Positions 4,422 through 5,045 of a stretch of 5,045 bases of DNA are shown piece by piece. The number at the start of each line of letters is the position of its first letter. Position 1 is the stretch's first letter. Location: positions 1 to 5,045 of the forward strand of contig JALQTL010000464.1 of assembly GCA_023260935.1 (NCBI GenBank), written 5' to 3'. The notes below the pieces were generated by a model. The model had not been told where the DNA came from and did not search any database. It was given only the letters and a program-made list of their open reading frames with translations. The position numbers and the translations under genes are program-made. This DNA is from Paracoccaceae bacterium. GTDB taxonomy: Bacteria; Pseudomonadota; Alphaproteobacteria; Rhodobacterales; Rhodobacteraceae.

Positions 4422-5045
4422 TTCTTTTTCGACTTCGCGCCTTTGTCAGCCACCGGCGCGGGTTCCTTCTTCTTGAAGCCCGATTTGATGTTGCCAAAGA
4501 TATCCGGCTTGTGGCCGTGGCTGCGCATGATCGCATATTGCTGCACGAAGGTGATGGTGTTGTTCGTGATCCAGTACAGGACCAGCCCGCTGGCGAACCC
4601 GCCCAGCATGAACATGAACACCCAAGGCATCCAGGCAAAAACCTGCTGCTGCACGGGATCGGTGGGCGCGGGGTTCAGCTTCTGCTGCAACCACATGGTG
4701 ATGCCCAGCAGGATCGGCAGCACGCCGATGAAGATCAGGTGCAGCAAAGACCCCAGCGGCGGCGCATCCCAGGGGAACAGGCCGAACAGATTGTAAAGCG
4801 AGGAGGGATCAGGCGCCGACAGGTCACGCAGCCAGCCGAAGAACGACGAATGGCGCAGTTCGATGGTGACGAAGATAACCTTGTACAGCGAGAAGAAGAT
4901 CGGAATCTGGATCAGGATCGGCAGGCAGCCCGCAGCGGGGTTCACCTTCTTGTCCTTGTACAGCTTCATCATCTCGCGCTGCATCATCTGCTTGTCTTCA
5001 CCCGCGCGTTCCGTCAGCGCCTCCATCTCGGGCTGAAGTTCCTTC
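4418..5045 (-). CDS. yidC: Membrane protein insertase YidC, C-terminal part (5' end outside window)
   Basis: The visible 208 residues start inside KELQPEMEALTERAGEDKQ, the cytoplasmic loop of the Oxa1/Alb3/YidC domain, and run to the C-terminus. CLPILIQIPIFFSLYKVI (the family signature) and three further hydrophobic stretches follow, ending with WITNNTITFVQQY. The last 20 or so residues are Lys-rich (FKKKEPAPVADKGAKSKKK), as in YidC proteins that contact the ribosome. YidC inserts and folds inner-membrane proteins alone or with SecYEG. Roughly the first two thirds of a typical 550-650 residue proteobacterial YidC, including the periplasmic domain, must lie beyond the right edge. The stop overlaps the MOSC gene start by 4 bases. 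The promoter of this operon is outside the window. Confidence 0.97.
   Translation of the reverse strand, partial: KELQPEMEALTERAGEDKQMMQREMMKLYKDKKVNPAAGCLPILIQIPIFFSLYKVIFVTIELRHSSFFGWLRDLSAPDPSSLYNLFGLFPWDAPPLGSLLHLIFIGVLPILLGITMWLQQKLNPAPTDPVQQQVFAWMPWVFMFMLGGFASGLVLYWITNNTITFVQQYAIMRSHGHKPDIFGNIKSGFKKKEPAPVADKGAKSKKK

Noticed and set aside
3717..4796. Long open frame of 359 codons on the + strand
   Set aside because: It lies antisense to the MOSC and yidC genes, both firmly identified. Its product shows no domain, and long antisense frames are expected in GC-rich DNA.
1..5045. CRISPR array, insertion sequence, prophage or defence genes
   Set aside because: No regularly spaced repeats, transposase or integrase motifs, or phage proteins are visible. 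Almost all coding space is taken by recognised chromosomal genes.

Overview
The window looks like chromosomal DNA of an alphaproteobacterium, most likely Rhodobacterales (Paracoccaceae). It is GC-rich, and its L34, RnpA, YidD, YidC, MOSC and YihA proteins read like those of Rhodobacter relatives. The genus was judged from remembered protein families, not from a search.

Left edge (1-415). The 3' part of a Crc / exonuclease III-like gene enters from outside on the + strand and stops after only about 110 visible codons, lacking the C-terminal half of its fold. It is visibly less GC-rich than its neighbours. Eight bases after its stop lies the 3' end of a tRNA-Arg(ACG) gene on the - strand. A probable terminator for that tRNA sits inside the last codons of the truncated gene, and a plausible stable-RNA promoter lies just upstream of the tRNA.

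Left centre (466-1881, - strand). A complete membrane sensor histidine kinase is encoded, with a periplasmic sensor, HAMP, an SHDLRN phospho-acceptor box and an ATPase domain. No response regulator is visible next to it.

Centre (1882-2203) is a gene-free spacer between the divergent kinase and rpmH. It holds a good sigma-70-type promoter for rpmH, a leader hairpin and two inverted repeats.

Right centre (2204-3057, + strand). rpmH, rnpA and yidD form the classic cluster for ribosomal protein L34, the protein subunit of RNase P and the YidD membrane-insertion factor. rnpA and yidD overlap by 4 bases.

Right (3028-5045, - strand). yidC (5' end outside the window), a MOSC-domain gene and yihA/engB form a tight operon with 4-base stop/start overlaps. 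It runs head-on into yidD, and the last 30 bases of yidD and yihA overlap tail to tail. As I remember the usual Rhodobacterales order, yidC-MOSC-yihA follows yidD in the same direction, so the block appears inverted here.

The shared theme on the right is making ribosomes (L34, YihA), processing tRNA (RnpA) and inserting membrane proteins (YidD, YidC). I see no IS element, CRISPR array, phage gene or clearly new multi-gene system. The most unusual points are the inverted yidC block with its overlapping gene ends and the truncated Crc-like gene beside the tRNA.
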